Source: Ramlibacter agri
GTDB taxonomy: Bacteria; Pseudomonadota; Gammaproteobacteria; Burkholderiales; Burkholderiaceae_C
Reading direction: 5' to 3'
Length of the DNA stretch: 64,000 bases
NCBI RefSeq assembly: GCF_012927085.1
Contig: NZ_JABBFX010000002.1
Location: forward strand, 62,001-126,000
A model generated the notes under the pieces. That model made no database searches and was not told the origin of the DNA. It saw only the letters and a list, made by a program, of their open reading frames with translations. The first letter of the stretch is position 1; each line of letters opens with the position of its first letter. Position numbers and translations under genes: made by a program. Of this stretch, positions 1 through 8,055 are shown piece after piece.

Positions 1-574
1 CGGGGTCCAGGTGGCCGACGTGCAGGAAGCCGAAGTGCGAAGTGTCGATGTCGCCTTCCAGCGCCTGCATCCAGTTGCAGCTGCGCATCATGAAGTAGGT
101 GTCGACGTCCTGCTCCGGCAGCAGCGTGGCCTCGAACATGGGCAGCGGCGGCGGCTCGGACTGGCGCGGGCCCAGGTAGGCCCAGAGGATGCCGTGGCGG
201 TCCACCACCTTGTAGGCGGTGGCGTGCACCTTGTCCTTGAAGTCCTGGTGCGGCGGCACGCTGGGCATGTCCACGCACTTGCCGGTCACGTCGAACTTCC
301 AGCCGTGGTAGATGCAGCGCAGCCCGTCCTCCTCGTTGCGCCCCAGCACCAGCGAGGCGCAGCGGTGCGGGCACATGTGGTCCATCAGGCCGATGCGGCC
401 GTGGCTGTCACGGAAGGCGACCAGCTTCTCCCCGAGCAGCAGCACGCGCAGGGGCGTGCCGTCGCGCGCCAGCTCGCTGGAGCGGGCAAAGGGGATCCAG
501 TACTGCCGCATGAAGTTGCCCATGACCGTGCCGGGGCCGACGCGGGTGAGGTCTTCGCTGTCTTTCGGGTTCAT
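1..574 (-). CDS. Rieske 2Fe-2S aromatic oxygenase, phthalate 4,5-dioxygenase type (partial, C-terminus outside window)
   Basis: This is the oxygenase component of a single-subunit Rieske non-haem iron oxygenase. Only the first 191 residues are visible and the frame stays open to base 1. The Rieske ligands are C68/H70 (in MCPHR) and C87/H90 (in CIYHGWKF). The start of the mononuclear iron site is seen as EGDIDTSHFGFLH near 174-185, with H180 and H185 the likely ligands. The text around CPHR...GLRC.YHGWKFDVTG matches the phthalate dioxygenase/LigXa-like group, which hydroxylates or O-demethylates aromatic acids; the substrate here is unknown. The ATG at 574 follows GGAGAGACG, a good ribosome site, 10 bases after the stop of the upstream flavoprotein gene. 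It is last in the leftward operon led by two Bug receptors. No reductase is seen in the window. Confidence 0.88.
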   Translation of the reverse strand, partial: MNPKDSEDLTRVGPGTVMGNFMRQYWIPFARSSELARDGTPLRVLLLGEKLVAFRDSHGRIGLMDHMCPHRCASLVLGRNEEDGLRCIYHGWKFDVTGKCVDMPSVPPHQDFKDKVHATAYKVVDRHGILWAYLGPRQSEPPPLPMFEATLLPEQDVDTYFMMRSCNWMQALEGDIDTSHFGFLHVGHLDP

Positions 575-584
575 CGTCTCTCCA

Positions 585-1382
585 TCATTGCCTGAGCATG
601 AAAACGGGATCGACCTGGCCTTGCGGGCCCAGGCCGGCATAGCCTTCGACGCGATCCAGGTCCACCAGCACGGCGACACCCAGCATCGCGAAGTCGTGCG
701 CGCGTTCCGCCGTCGGCGCGGCGTCGAACACGCGCTGGCGCACCAGCGGGTCGTCGACGACGCGGGCACGGCCCTGGAACTGGTAGGTGGCCTTGGCTTC
801 TTCGTCGCGGTACATGAAGGCGACGCGCGGATTGCGGCGGATCGCCTGCACGAAGCCGCCTTCGGCGCTGCGCACCCACAGCGACAGCTGGTCGGCGCCA
901 TGGCAGTGGAGCGAGCCGCGGAAACTGAGCACCGGCTGGCCGCCCTCGCCCACGTGCGACATCAGCATGGGATGGCGCTCGACGAGCGCGTTGTCCACGC
1001 GCCTGCGCAGCGCGTCCGGCAGCGCCAGTGGCAGCGGGTCGGCCGGCGGCGCCGGCAGGCGCTGTTCCTGCACCAGGACCACGGCGTTGCCATCGAAGGC
1101 GAGCGTCAGCACCAGACCGCGGTCGCGGCTGTCCGCGCGCCGCGCGCCCGTGATGCGCACCTGCCGGTCGACCAGCACCGGCTCCTGCCAATCCAGCCGC
1201 CGCGCCAGCGCGCCGTTGCCGCCGGCGTGCAGTTCCTGCGCCACGGCGGCAGCGCCCACCATTTCCTTGCCCAGGGCCTGGTAGCGCGCCTGCGGATGCA
1301 ACAGGGCCAGCAGCCCCGCGTCTTCCGCGGCCAGGCGCGCCCGCAGCAGGGCCCGCGCGGTGGCCAGGAGGAGCTGCGTCAC
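585..1382 (-). CDS. NTF2/SnoaL-like plus pyridoxamine 5'-phosphate oxidase-like fusion protein
   Basis: This 265-residue protein has two parts. Residues 1 to about 120 resemble a small SnoaL/NTF2-like alpha+beta barrel. Residues about 125-265 resemble the FMN-binding split barrel of the PNPOx-like superfamily, with the usual run of a conserved RNPRVAFMY strand followed by an R.RVVDDP stretch. Such domains bind FMN, F420 or haem, and the reaction here is unknown. The GTG at 1382 is chosen because it overlaps the upstream Bug stop by four bases (GTGA), which is typical of translational coupling. A longer open frame extends upstream but runs through the Bug gene. Its position between receptor genes and the Rieske oxygenase suggests an accessory role in flavin or electron supply or in product handling, which is inference. 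Confidence 0.7.
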   Translation of the reverse strand: MTQLLLATARALLRARLAAEDAGLLALLHPQARYQALGKEMVGAAAVAQELHAGGNGALARRLDWQEPVLVDRQVRITGARRADSRDRGLVLTLAFDGNAVVLVQEQRLPAPPADPLPLALPDALRRRVDNALVERHPMLMSHVGEGGQPVLSFRGSLHCHGADQLSLWVRSAEGGFVQAIRRNPRVAFMYRDEEAKATYQFQGRARVVDDPLVRQRVFDAAPTAERAHDFAMLGVAVLVDLDRVEGYAGLGPQGQVDPVFMLRQ

Positions 1383-2353
1383 AGCGCCTCCGGCACGTAG
1401 CCGCTGGCCTTGACCAGGCCGTCGAAGCGCTTGCGCTCGTCGGCCAGGGAAGCGGCGAGCTGGAGGCCGTTCATGGGGTACGGCGTCATGCCCCACAGGG
1501 CCATCTTTTCCTGGAACTCCGGCTTGCCCAGCATGGGCATCAACGCCGTATACAGGCGATCCACCAGTTCGCGCGGCATCTTCGCGGGCGCATAGACCGC
1601 GGCGGAGTTCTGGATGGTGACGTTGATGCCCGTCTCCACCAGGGTCGGCACCTCGGGCACCAGCGGCGAGCGCTTCTCGCCCGACACGGCGACGATCCTG
1701 ATGCGCCCCGCCTTGTGCATCTCCACCAGCGGGCTGGTGCCGGTGATCAGGGTAGGCAGCCGGCCGGAACTGAGGTCGATCACGCCGACGCCGCTGTCCT
1801 TGTAGTGCACCGCCTCCCAGGGAATGCCGGTCGCCAGCGCAGTGGCGATGCCGACGAAGTGCGAAGAGGAGCCGGCGCCGGGCGCGTCGCCATAGACCGC
1901 GCCCTTGCCTTTCGCTTTCGACCACGCGAGCAGCTGCTTCATGTCCGCCGCGCCGGTCATGGGGCCGGTCGCGACGCCGACGTCGAACCAGCAGACGCAG
2001 CCGATCGGGGTGAAGTCGGCCACCGGGTCGTAATCGAGCTTGGTATAGATGTTCGGATAGATCGCGAACAGGCTGCTGGTGGAGAACATCAGCGTGCGGC
2101 CATCGGGCGCCGCGCGCTTCAGTTCGCCCAGTGCGAGCCGCCCGCCCGCGCCCAGCTTGCTGACCACGATCACTGGCCGGCCCAGCACCTGGTGCAGGTG
2201 GTCGGCGATCAGCCGCGCGGTGGCATCCATCGAGGACGCGGCACCCACGAGCAGCGTGATGGGCGACTTGTCGTCCTGGGCCAGCAGCGGCGGCGCGGCG
2301 ATGGCGGCGGCCGAGGCGGCAAGGGAACGCAGGACGAGGCGACGGCGAGTCAT
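1379..2353 (-). CDS. Bug/TctC-family periplasmic solute-binding protein
   Basis: The product is a 324-residue receptor of the tripartite tricarboxylate (Bug) family. An N-terminal arginine-rich export signal (TRRRLVLRSLAASAAA, ending near PPLLAQD) precedes the mature domain. Family landmarks are the early VGAASSMDATARLIA stretch, which corresponds to the usual P.GG.D..AR region, the APDGRTL and YDPVADFTPI motifs, and the VPTLVETG segment near residue 240. Bug proteins bind carboxylates in the periplasm for TctAB or act as sensors, but no tctA/tctB lies in the window, so this is an orphan receptor. It follows a close paralogue by 13 bases and overlaps the next gene by four. The neighbouring oxygenase genes suggest an aromatic acid ligand, which is inference. 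Confidence 0.9.
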   Translation of the reverse strand: MTRRRLVLRSLAASAAAIAAPPLLAQDDKSPITLLVGAASSMDATARLIADHLHQVLGRPVIVVSKLGAGGRLALGELKRAAPDGRTLMFSTSSLFAIYPNIYTKLDYDPVADFTPIGCVCWFDVGVATGPMTGAADMKQLLAWSKAKGKGAVYGDAPGAGSSSHFVGIATALATGIPWEAVHYKDSGVGVIDLSSGRLPTLITGTSPLVEMHKAGRIRIVAVSGEKRSPLVPEVPTLVETGINVTIQNSAAVYAPAKMPRELVDRLYTALMPMLGKPEFQEKMALWGMTPYPMNGLQLAASLADERKRFDGLVKASGYVPEAL

Positions 2354-2366
2354 GGCGGCTCCTTCT

Positions 2367-3332
2367 TCAAGCGTCTTCGCGCGGCATGCCGCTGGCCTTG
2401 ACCAGCGCTTCGAAGCGCTTGCGCTCGTCGGCCAGCAGCGCGGCCAGTTGCTGCGGCGTGGCCGGCCAGGGCGTCATGCCCTGCTGCGCGAACTTCTCGA
2501 GGATCACCGGGTTGGACAGCATGGGCGCGACCGCGTCATGCAGCTTGGCGACCAGCTCCGGCGCCATCTTCGGCGGTCCGAACACGCCGGTGTAGGTGCT
2601 GCTGGAAACGTCGACGCCGGCTTCGCGCAAGGTCGGCACCTCGGGCACCAGCGGCGAGCGCACGCTGCCCGAGACGGCGAGCAGCTTGATGCGGCCGGCC
2701 TTGTGCATCTCCACCATCGGCTGCAGGCCGGTGATCATCATGGGCAGCCGGCCCGAAGCGAGGTCGATGATGCCGACGCCGCTGTCCTTGTAGGCCACGT
2801 GCGTCATGTGCAGGCCGGTGGCGAGGTTGGTGGAGATGCCGACGAAGTGCGACAGCGAGCCGTTGCCCGGCGCCGAGCCGAACACCGGCTCCTTCTGCCT
2901 GCGCTGCCACTCGATCAGCTCCTTCAGGTCCTTGACGCCGGTCATGGGCCCCGTGGCGATGGCGACGTCGAAGAAGGAGATGCCGGCGATGGGCGTGAAG
3001 TCCGCCACCGGGTCGTAATCGAGCTTGTTGTAGATGTAGGGATAGACCGAGAACGGCCCGCTGGTGGCGAACACCAGGTTGCGGCCGTCGGGCGCGGCGC
3101 GCTTCACCTCGCCCAGCGCCAGGCGCTGGCCGGCGCCCAGCTTGCTCACCATGAGCGCGGGCCGGCCGAGCGTCACGCGGTACTGCTCGGCGATCAGCCG
3201 CGCCGTGAAGTCCATGGAAGACGCGGCGCCCACGAAGACGGTGAGGACGCCGTCCTCGGCGAAGGCGCGGCCCGCCACGAGGGCGGCGGCGCCGGCGGCG
3301 AGCCCTTGCAGGGCTCCACGGCGGGTGTGCAT
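2367..3332 (-). CDS. Bug/TctC-family periplasmic solute-binding protein, first gene of leftward operon
   Basis: This 321-residue Bug receptor is clearly paralogous to the gene downstream: both share VGAASSMD.TARLIA, APDGR, KLDYDPVADFTPI and VEMHKAGRI. It has a twin-arginine-like signal (MHTRRGALQGLAAGAAALVAG). I place the start at the ATG at 3332 because GGAAGGAGA lies just upstream; an in-frame ATG at 3362 would sit without a ribosome site. It is the promoter-proximal gene of the set Bug-Bug-PPOX-Rieske and is divergent from the LigB-type dioxygenase. A perfect FNR-type box lies 45 bases upstream. No permease genes accompany it. Confidence 0.9.
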   Translation of the reverse strand: MHTRRGALQGLAAGAAALVAGRAFAEDGVLTVFVGAASSMDFTARLIAEQYRVTLGRPALMVSKLGAGQRLALGEVKRAAPDGRNLVFATSGPFSVYPYIYNKLDYDPVADFTPIAGISFFDVAIATGPMTGVKDLKELIEWQRRQKEPVFGSAPGNGSLSHFVGISTNLATGLHMTHVAYKDSGVGIIDLASGRLPMMITGLQPMVEMHKAGRIKLLAVSGSVRSPLVPEVPTLREAGVDVSSSTYTGVFGPPKMAPELVAKLHDAVAPMLSNPVILEKFAQQGMTPWPATPQQLAALLADERKRFEALVKASGMPREDA

Positions 3333-3376
3333 GGAATGTCTCCTTCCACCGGCGCCGCGCATCGCGCGGCGTGTCC

Positions 3377-3390
3377 TTGATCTAAATCAA
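3377..3390. promoter_or_regulatory. Perfect FNR/Anr-type box in divergent promoter
   Basis: The sequence TTGATCTAAATCAA matches the FNR/CRP-family consensus TTGAT-N4-ATCAA exactly. It lies in the only AT-rich stretch of the 117-base divergent spacer, followed by AAAATATAATTCC, which could serve as part of a -10 region. It is centred about 50 bases upstream of the leftward Bug start and about 66 bases upstream of the rightward dioxygenase start. Either or both directions could be oxygen-responsive. The match is seen directly; function is inferred. Confidence 0.6.
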
Positions 3391-3449
3391 AATATAATTC
3401 CATTTTTGAAATTGCGTCAATCCGGCGCACCCTAGTGGGAAACACCAAC

Positions 3450-4436
3450 ATGGCCCAGATCGTCCTCGGCATCGGTACCTCGCACACTCCCATGCTCAAC
3501 GCGCCGGCTTCCGACTGGGGCCGCTTCATCGAGCTGGACCGGCTGCGCCCGCACCGCGACAAGGCCGGCATGCCGATGAGCTACGCGCAGCTGGAAAAGC
3601 TGGCGCCCGCGGACCTGCCCGCGCAGCTGACGCCGGAGGTGTTCGCGCGCAAGCTGCAGCAGGCGCTGGCGCACATGGAAAGGCTGGTGGCCGTGGTGCG
3701 CAACGCGCGGCTGGACACGCTGATCGTCGTGGGCGACGACCAGAAGGAGCTCTACCACGACGACAACATGCCGTCGATCCTGCTGTACCGGGGCGCGACG
3801 ATCCGCAACGTGCCGATGCACCCTCGGCCCAATTCGCCGGAGTGGTCGCGCAATGCCTCCTCGCGCTACTACGAGCGCGAGACGCCGCGCGACTACGCCT
3901 GCGACGCCGCGCTGGCCAACCACCTGCTCACCGACCTGCTGGAGCAAGGCTTCGACCTCGCCACCGCGGACCACATCGTCGAAGGCCATGGCGAGGGCCA
4001 CGCCTTCGGCTTCGTGCACAACCGCCTGCTGGCCGGCCAGGGCATTCCGGTCGTGCCCTTCTTCCTGAACACCTATTTCCCGCCCAACCAGCCGACACCG
4101 GGACGCTGCTACAAGCTGGGCCAGGCGATTCGCGCGGCGGTGGAGCGCCTCCCCGGCGACAAGCGCGTGGGCGTGCTCGCCTCCGGCGGCCTGAGCCACT
4201 TCACGGTGGACGAGGACCTGGATGGCCGCGTGATCCGCGCGCTGCAGGCCAAGGACGCCGCGGCCCTGGCGGCGCTGCCGCGGGAACAGCTGGAATCCGG
4301 CAGCTCGGAGATCCGCAACTGGATCTGCATGGCGGGCGCCGTCGAACACCTGGCCTTGCGCACCATCGACTACATCCCGGCCTACCGCACGCCCGCGGGC
4401 ACCGGTACGGGACTCTGTTTCGCCGACTGGAGCTGA
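3450..4436 (+). CDS. LigB-type (class III) extradiol ring-cleavage dioxygenase
   Basis: The 328-residue product belongs to the class III extradiol dioxygenases (catalytic B subunit of protocatechuate 4,5-dioxygenase, gallate and 2,3-dihydroxyphenylpropionate dioxygenases). These use Fe(II) to open catechol-type rings with O2. Seen motifs are IGTSHTPML at the N-terminus (iron-ligand His), VVGDDQKELYHDDN near residue 95 and ASGGLSHF near residue 248. No LigA-type small subunit gene is adjacent, so it may act alone as MhpB does. The ATG at 3450 is preferred because GGGA lies about ten bases upstream; a GTG at 3435 in the same frame is an alternative. An IclR regulator follows. Pairing with a Rieske oxygenase suggests a ring-hydroxylation then ring-cleavage route. 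Confidence 0.87.
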   Translation: MAQIVLGIGTSHTPMLNAPASDWGRFIELDRLRPHRDKAGMPMSYAQLEKLAPADLPAQLTPEVFARKLQQALAHMERLVAVVRNARLDTLIVVGDDQKELYHDDNMPSILLYRGATIRNVPMHPRPNSPEWSRNASSRYYERETPRDYACDAALANHLLTDLLEQGFDLATADHIVEGHGEGHAFGFVHNRLLAGQGIPVVPFFLNTYFPPNQPTPGRCYKLGQAIRAAVERLPGDKRVGVLASGGLSHFTVDEDLDGRVIRALQAKDAAALAALPREQLESGSSEIRNWICMAGAVEHLALRTIDYIPAYRTPAGTGTGLCFADWS

Positions 4437-4483
4437 AGGTGCAGCTAGACTTGCGGGCAAGCAAGCAGGACAGGAGAGGACGA

Positions 4484-5344
4484 GTGGGGCGCCCCAGCCG
4501 CAAGGACAAGCCGCTGTTGCCGGACTACGCCGAAGGCATCCAGATCAAGACCGAGGACGAGGACCCGCGCTTCAACAATGCGGTGGCGCGCGGGCTCGCC
4601 ATCCTGCGCTGCTTCCAGTTCGACCAGAGGTTGATGGGCAACGTGGAGATCGCCGAGGCGACGCAGCTGCCCAAGCCCACGGTCTCGCGCCTGACCTACA
4701 CCCTCACCCAGCTCGGCTACCTGCGCTACCGCGAGGAGTTCGGCAAGTACGAGCTGGCCGCCGGCGTCGTGGGGCTGGCCTATCCCTACCTCGTGAACAT
4801 GCCGGTGCCCGTCATCGCGCGGCCGCTGATGGAAGACCTGGCCGAGAAGACCAGGACCAACGTCGGCCTGGGCGTGCACGAAGGCCTGTCCGTCCTCTAC
4901 CTCGAATACGCGCTGGGCGAAGCCAACGTGAACCGGCGCCAGCGCGTGGGCTTCCGCGTGCCGCTGATCCGCACCTCGATCGGCCGCGCCTGCATCGCCG
5001 CCATGCAGCCGCAGGAACGCGATCGCCTGTACGAGGAGCTGCGCGACCACTACCGCAAGGAATGGCCCGCGCTGCAGGCGGAGCTGGACGACGCCGCGGA
5101 GCAGGTGGACCGCCAGGGCTACGTCATCGCGGCCGGCACCTTCCAGCGCAACACGCATTCGGTGGCCGTGCCCTTCGTGCACAGCGACGGGCGCACGCTG
5201 CTGGCTTTCAATTCCCAGGGTTCGTCCGCGCTGCTGACGCAGGCCGCGATGGACCGCAACGGCAAGAAGCTGCTGGAACTGGCCGCCGAAGTGCGGCGCC
5301 GCCTGGTGGCGGAGCCGCCCGGGCCCTCGCTCGGCCGCCGTTGA
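4484..5344 (+). CDS. IclR-family transcriptional regulator
   Basis: This 286-residue regulator has an N-terminal winged helix-turn-helix (residues about 30-90: NNAVARGLAILRCF, then a helix ending LPKPTVSRLTYTL) and a C-terminal IclR effector-binding domain of about 180 residues. In that domain IRTSIGRACIAA and a HSVAVPF stretch near the end are typical. IclR proteins commonly control aromatic acid operons such as pca and mhp. The GTG at 4484 follows CAGGAGAGGA and is preferred over an upstream in-frame GTG at 4439. It sits 47 bases after the dioxygenase gene and 22 before the esterase, so it is likely cotranscribed. It probably controls the local divergent operons, which is inference. Confidence 0.9.
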   Translation: MGRPSRKDKPLLPDYAEGIQIKTEDEDPRFNNAVARGLAILRCFQFDQRLMGNVEIAEATQLPKPTVSRLTYTLTQLGYLRYREEFGKYELAAGVVGLAYPYLVNMPVPVIARPLMEDLAEKTRTNVGLGVHEGLSVLYLEYALGEANVNRRQRVGFRVPLIRTSIGRACIAAMQPQERDRLYEELRDHYRKEWPALQAELDDAAEQVDRQGYVIAAGTFQRNTHSVAVPFVHSDGRTLLAFNSQGSSALLTQAAMDRNGKKLLELAAEVRRRLVAEPPGPSLGRR

Positions 5345-5366
5345 TCCAGATTTCGGAGCATTCCCC

Positions 5367-6821
5367 ATGACCGACTCGTTCGCGACCGTGCGCACACGCG
5401 CCGGCGCCCTGCGCGGCCAGCGCCAGGGCGAAGGCGCCGCCTTCCTCGGCATCCCCTACGCCGCCCCGCCCGTGGGGCCGCTGCGCTGGAAGGCGCCGCA
5501 GCCCGTGCAGCCCTGGAGCGGCACGCGCGATGCGCTGGCCTTCGGGCCCGATTTCCCGCAGGCGAGCAGCCGCGAACTGCGCGCGCCGCGGCAGGACGAG
5601 GACTGCCTTTACCTGAACGTGTGGACGCCCACGCTGGACGCCAACGCCAGGCTGCCGGTGCTGTTCTGGATCCATGGCGGCGGCTTCGTGTCGGGCAGCG
5701 GCTCCGACCTGCGCAGCGACGGCGCGCGCCTTGCGTCGGAAGGCGCGGTCGTGGTGGCGCTCAACTATCGCAGCGGGCTGTTCGGCTTTCTTGCGCATCC
5801 TGCCCTTTCGCGCGAGTCCGAGGCGGGCGTCTCGGGCAACTACGGCCTGCTGGACCAGCTGGCGGCGCTGGCCTGGGTGCGCGAGAACATCGGCGCGTTC
5901 GGCGGCGATGCGTCGCGCGTGACGGTGTTCGGCGTGTCGGCCGGTTCGGCCTCGATCTCGCTGCTGCTCGCCTCGCCGCGCGCCCGCGGCGCCTTCGACC
6001 GCGCCATCCTGCACAGCCCGGGTGCGGCGCGGCCGCTGGCGGACCTGCAGCAGGCGGAAGCAGCTGGCGCCGCGCTCGGCGAACTGGCGGCGCTGCGTGC
6101 CCTGCCCGCCTCCGAGGTGCTGGCCCGGACCTCGCTGATGAACCCCAAGGTGCGCGCCCTCACAGCACCGCGCGTGCTGCGTCCCATCCGCGACGGCTGG
6201 CTGCTGCCGGAAGACGAACGCCCCGTGTTCCAGCAGGGGCGGCTGCATGCGATGCCGATGATCGTCGGCAGCAACACCGACGAAGGCACCGTCCTGACAC
6301 AGTCCTGGCCGACGGACACGCTGGCCGCGTACCGCGAGCAGCTGGATCGCAATTTCGCCGGCGCGCAGGCCGAAGCGGCTGCTTTGTGGCCGGCTGGCCG
6401 CGATGCCGAGGCCCGGCCCGCCGTCGCGGCCATGTTTGCCGACACGCAGTTCAACTACGGCACGCGGCTGCTGGCGCAGAGCATGGCGAAGCTGGAGCCG
6501 CGCACGTTCAAATACCTGTTCACCCGCCGCCGGCCTGGCGAGCAGAACGGACCGCATCACGGCGGCGAAGTGGCGCATGCGTTCGGGAACGTGGCCGTCA
6601 CCGGCGCGTCCGACGGCGTCGACGAGGCGTTGTCGCAGGTGATGCGCAAGGCCTGGGTGGCGTTCGCTGCTGCTGGCGATCCGAATACCAGCGGCGTGCC
6701 ACAGTGGGACCCCTATCGTCCCGCGGACGACAACCACCTCACGCTGGGCGATCGCGTCGAGGCGGGTGGCCCGTGGCGGAAGGCGCAGCTGGATTTCCTG
6801 GACAACTTCTTCACGCGCTGA
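5367..6821 (+). CDS. Type-B carboxylesterase
   Basis: The 484-residue product is a cytoplasmic carboxylesterase of the type-B/pnbA family. It has the early RG...FLGIPYA.PPVGPLRW signature, EDCLYLNVWTP, the oxyanion HGGGF near residue 105 and the nucleophile elbow GVSAGSA with Ser near 190. The acid Glu is in SNTDEGT near 303 and the His in GPHHGGEVAHAFG near 395, so the triad is complete. No signal peptide is present. It would hydrolyse carboxylic esters. Next to aromatic oxygenase genes it may release an aromatic acid from an ester such as a phthalate monoester or hydroxycinnamate ester, which is inference. A weak ribosome site (CGGAGCATTCCCC) precedes the ATG. Confidence 0.92.
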   Translation: MTDSFATVRTRAGALRGQRQGEGAAFLGIPYAAPPVGPLRWKAPQPVQPWSGTRDALAFGPDFPQASSRELRAPRQDEDCLYLNVWTPTLDANARLPVLFWIHGGGFVSGSGSDLRSDGARLASEGAVVVALNYRSGLFGFLAHPALSRESEAGVSGNYGLLDQLAALAWVRENIGAFGGDASRVTVFGVSAGSASISLLLASPRARGAFDRAILHSPGAARPLADLQQAEAAGAALGELAALRALPASEVLARTSLMNPKVRALTAPRVLRPIRDGWLLPEDERPVFQQGRLHAMPMIVGSNTDEGTVLTQSWPTDTLAAYREQLDRNFAGAQAEAAALWPAGRDAEARPAVAAMFADTQFNYGTRLLAQSMAKLEPRTFKYLFTRRRPGEQNGPHHGGEVAHAFGNVAVTGASDGVDEALSQVMRKAWVAFAAAGDPNTSGVPQWDPYRPADDNHLTLGDRVEAGGPWRKAQLDFLDNFFTR

Positions 6822-6842
6822 CTGCGCGGCGCCTACGGGTTT

Positions 6843-6870
6843 GTCATCCCGGGCTCGAGCCGGGATCCAT
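6843..6870. repeat. Dispersed palindromic element (ATCCCGG-N7-CCGGGAT) at thioesterase 3' end
   Basis: The arms ATCCCGG (6846-6852) and CCGGGAT (6860-6866) flank GCTCGAG, itself palindromic. The wording GTCATCCCGGGCTCGAGCC...GGATCCATG is typical of short extragenic repeats dispersed in betaproteobacterial genomes. It lies between two convergent genes and could terminate both. The leftward thioesterase reads into it: its last residues MDPGSSPG and its stop codon are encoded by the element. Confidence 0.6.
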
Positions 6871-7272
6871 GGTGGCGCGCAATGACAAGCGGAAATCCTC
6901 CGGCACCTCGATCGCCTTGTGCGTCTCCAGCGAGGTCGTTACCACGACCTGCTTCACCGCCATCCGCAGCTCGCCATCGGCGGCCACGCATTGCAACGCC
7001 AGGGTCAGCGAGCGCGTGCCCAGCTTCGCCACGTCCAGGGTCAGGTTCACGTCGTCGCCGAAGCGGCTGACGGCGCGGAAATCCGCTTCCAGCCGCACGG
7101 TGGGCAGGCCGATGCGCCGCTGCATCACGAGCCTGGCGAAGCCGATGCCGAGGTGGTCGACCCAGTCCTCCAGCAGCCCGTTGAACATCACGAAGTACTG
7201 CGGATAGAACACGATGCCGGCCGGGTCGCAGTCCGAAAAGCGGATGCGCCGCGGCACCGAGAACGCGCTCAC
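6844..7272 (-). CDS. Hotdog-fold acyl-CoA thioesterase, 4-hydroxybenzoyl-CoA thioesterase/YbgC type
   Basis: This 142-residue hotdog protein carries the FSDCDPAGIVFYPQYF signature near residues 12-27. D16 corresponds to catalytic Asp17 of Pseudomonas 4-hydroxybenzoyl-CoA thioesterase. It should hydrolyse an aromatic or acyl-CoA to the free acid and CoA. The GTG at 7272 is chosen because it overlaps the upstream SDR stop (GTGA). It is the last gene of the long leftward operon that begins with iorA and would release CoA if acyl-CoA intermediates build up, or give the final free acid. The C-terminal tail (MDPGSSPG) derives from a palindromic repeat and may be a recent change to the protein end. 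Confidence 0.85.
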   Translation of the reverse strand: MSAFSVPRRIRFSDCDPAGIVFYPQYFVMFNGLLEDWVDHLGIGFARLVMQRRIGLPTVRLEADFRAVSRFGDDVNLTLDVAKLGTRSLTLALQCVAADGELRMAVKQVVVTTSLETHKAIEVPEDFRLSLRATMDPGSSPG

Positions 7273-8042
7273 ATCACCTCCCCGCCGGACACCGAAATGG
7301 CCTGGCCGGTGATCGCGGAAGCGCCATCGCCGCACAGCCAGCGCACCGCGTCCGCCACTTCCTGCGGCTGCACGATGCGCCCTTGCGGATTGCCGGAAGC
7401 GAACTCGGCGCGCGCCTGCTCTTCGCTGCGGCCGGTCTTGGCCACCACGTTGGCGATGCTTTCACGCAGGATGTCGGTCTCGGTGTAGCCGGGGCAGACG
7501 GCGTTCACCGTCACGTTCTTCTTCGCCAGCTCCAGCGCCAGAGAGCGCGTCAGGCCCAGCACGCCGTGCTTGGCCGCCACATAGGCGCTGACGTAGGCGT
7601 AGCCCCGCTGCGCCGCGGTGCTCGCGATGTTGACGATGCGGCCATGGCCGGATGCCAGCAGGTCGGACAAAGCTGCTTGCGCGCAGAGGAAGCTGCCCGT
7701 GAGGTTGACGTTCAGCATGCGCTGCCACAGCTCCAGCGTGGTCTTGCCGAAAGGCGAGCTCTCTGCCTGGCCGGCGTTGTTCACCAGGATGGCGATGGGG
7801 CCGCGGGCGGCCCGCGCCTGCTGGAAGGCGGCGCGCACCTGGTCCTCGCTGGCGACGTCGGCCAGGACGAAGCCGTGGCCCTCGCCCGGCAACGCCTTGG
7901 CAAGGGCGGCCAAGGCTTCGCGATTGCGCCCGAGCAAGGTCAGGCGCGCGCCCTCTTCCGCCAGCGCGCGGGCGATGGCCGCGCCTATGCCGCGCGCGGC
8001 GCCGGTCACGAGGGCATGCCGGCCATGCAGCGATTGGGTCAT
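7269..8042 (-). CDS. Short-chain dehydrogenase/reductase (3-hydroxyacyl-CoA or alicyclic alcohol type)
   Basis: This 257-residue classical SDR has the cofactor motif TGAARGIG (13-20), NNAG (88-91) and the catalytic set S141, Y154 and K158 (S.AAQRG...YVAAK). It ends with the usual GQAISVSGG. NAD or NADP would be used to oxidise or reduce a secondary alcohol or ketone. Its closest known functional relatives by motif are 3-hydroxyacyl-CoA, 3-hydroxybutyrate and 2-hydroxycyclohexanecarboxyl-CoA dehydrogenases, but substrate cannot be read from the sequence. It lies 13 bases after a ligase and overlaps the thioesterase, so it probably acts on the CoA ester or acid from the same route. Confidence 0.88.
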   Translation of the reverse strand: MTQSLHGRHALVTGAARGIGAAIARALAEEGARLTLLGRNREALAALAKALPGEGHGFVLADVASEDQVRAAFQQARAARGPIAILVNNAGQAESSPFGKTTLELWQRMLNVNLTGSFLCAQAALSDLLASGHGRIVNIASTAAQRGYAYVSAYVAAKHGVLGLTRSLALELAKKNVTVNAVCPGYTETDILRESIANVVAKTGRSEEQARAEFASGNPQGRIVQPQEVADAVRWLCGDGASAITGQAISVSGGEVM

Positions 8043-8055
8043 GGTGGTCTCCGGG

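Noticed and set aside
1-1400. Long plus-strand open frames opposite the Rieske and PPOX genes, and many similar ones across the window
   Set aside because: They are low-complexity, Arg/Ala/His-rich antisense frames with no domain. The opposite strand codes for recognisable proteins throughout.
1379-3332. Complete tripartite tricarboxylate transporter
   Set aside because: Only receptor genes occur; no tctA or tctB is present in the window.
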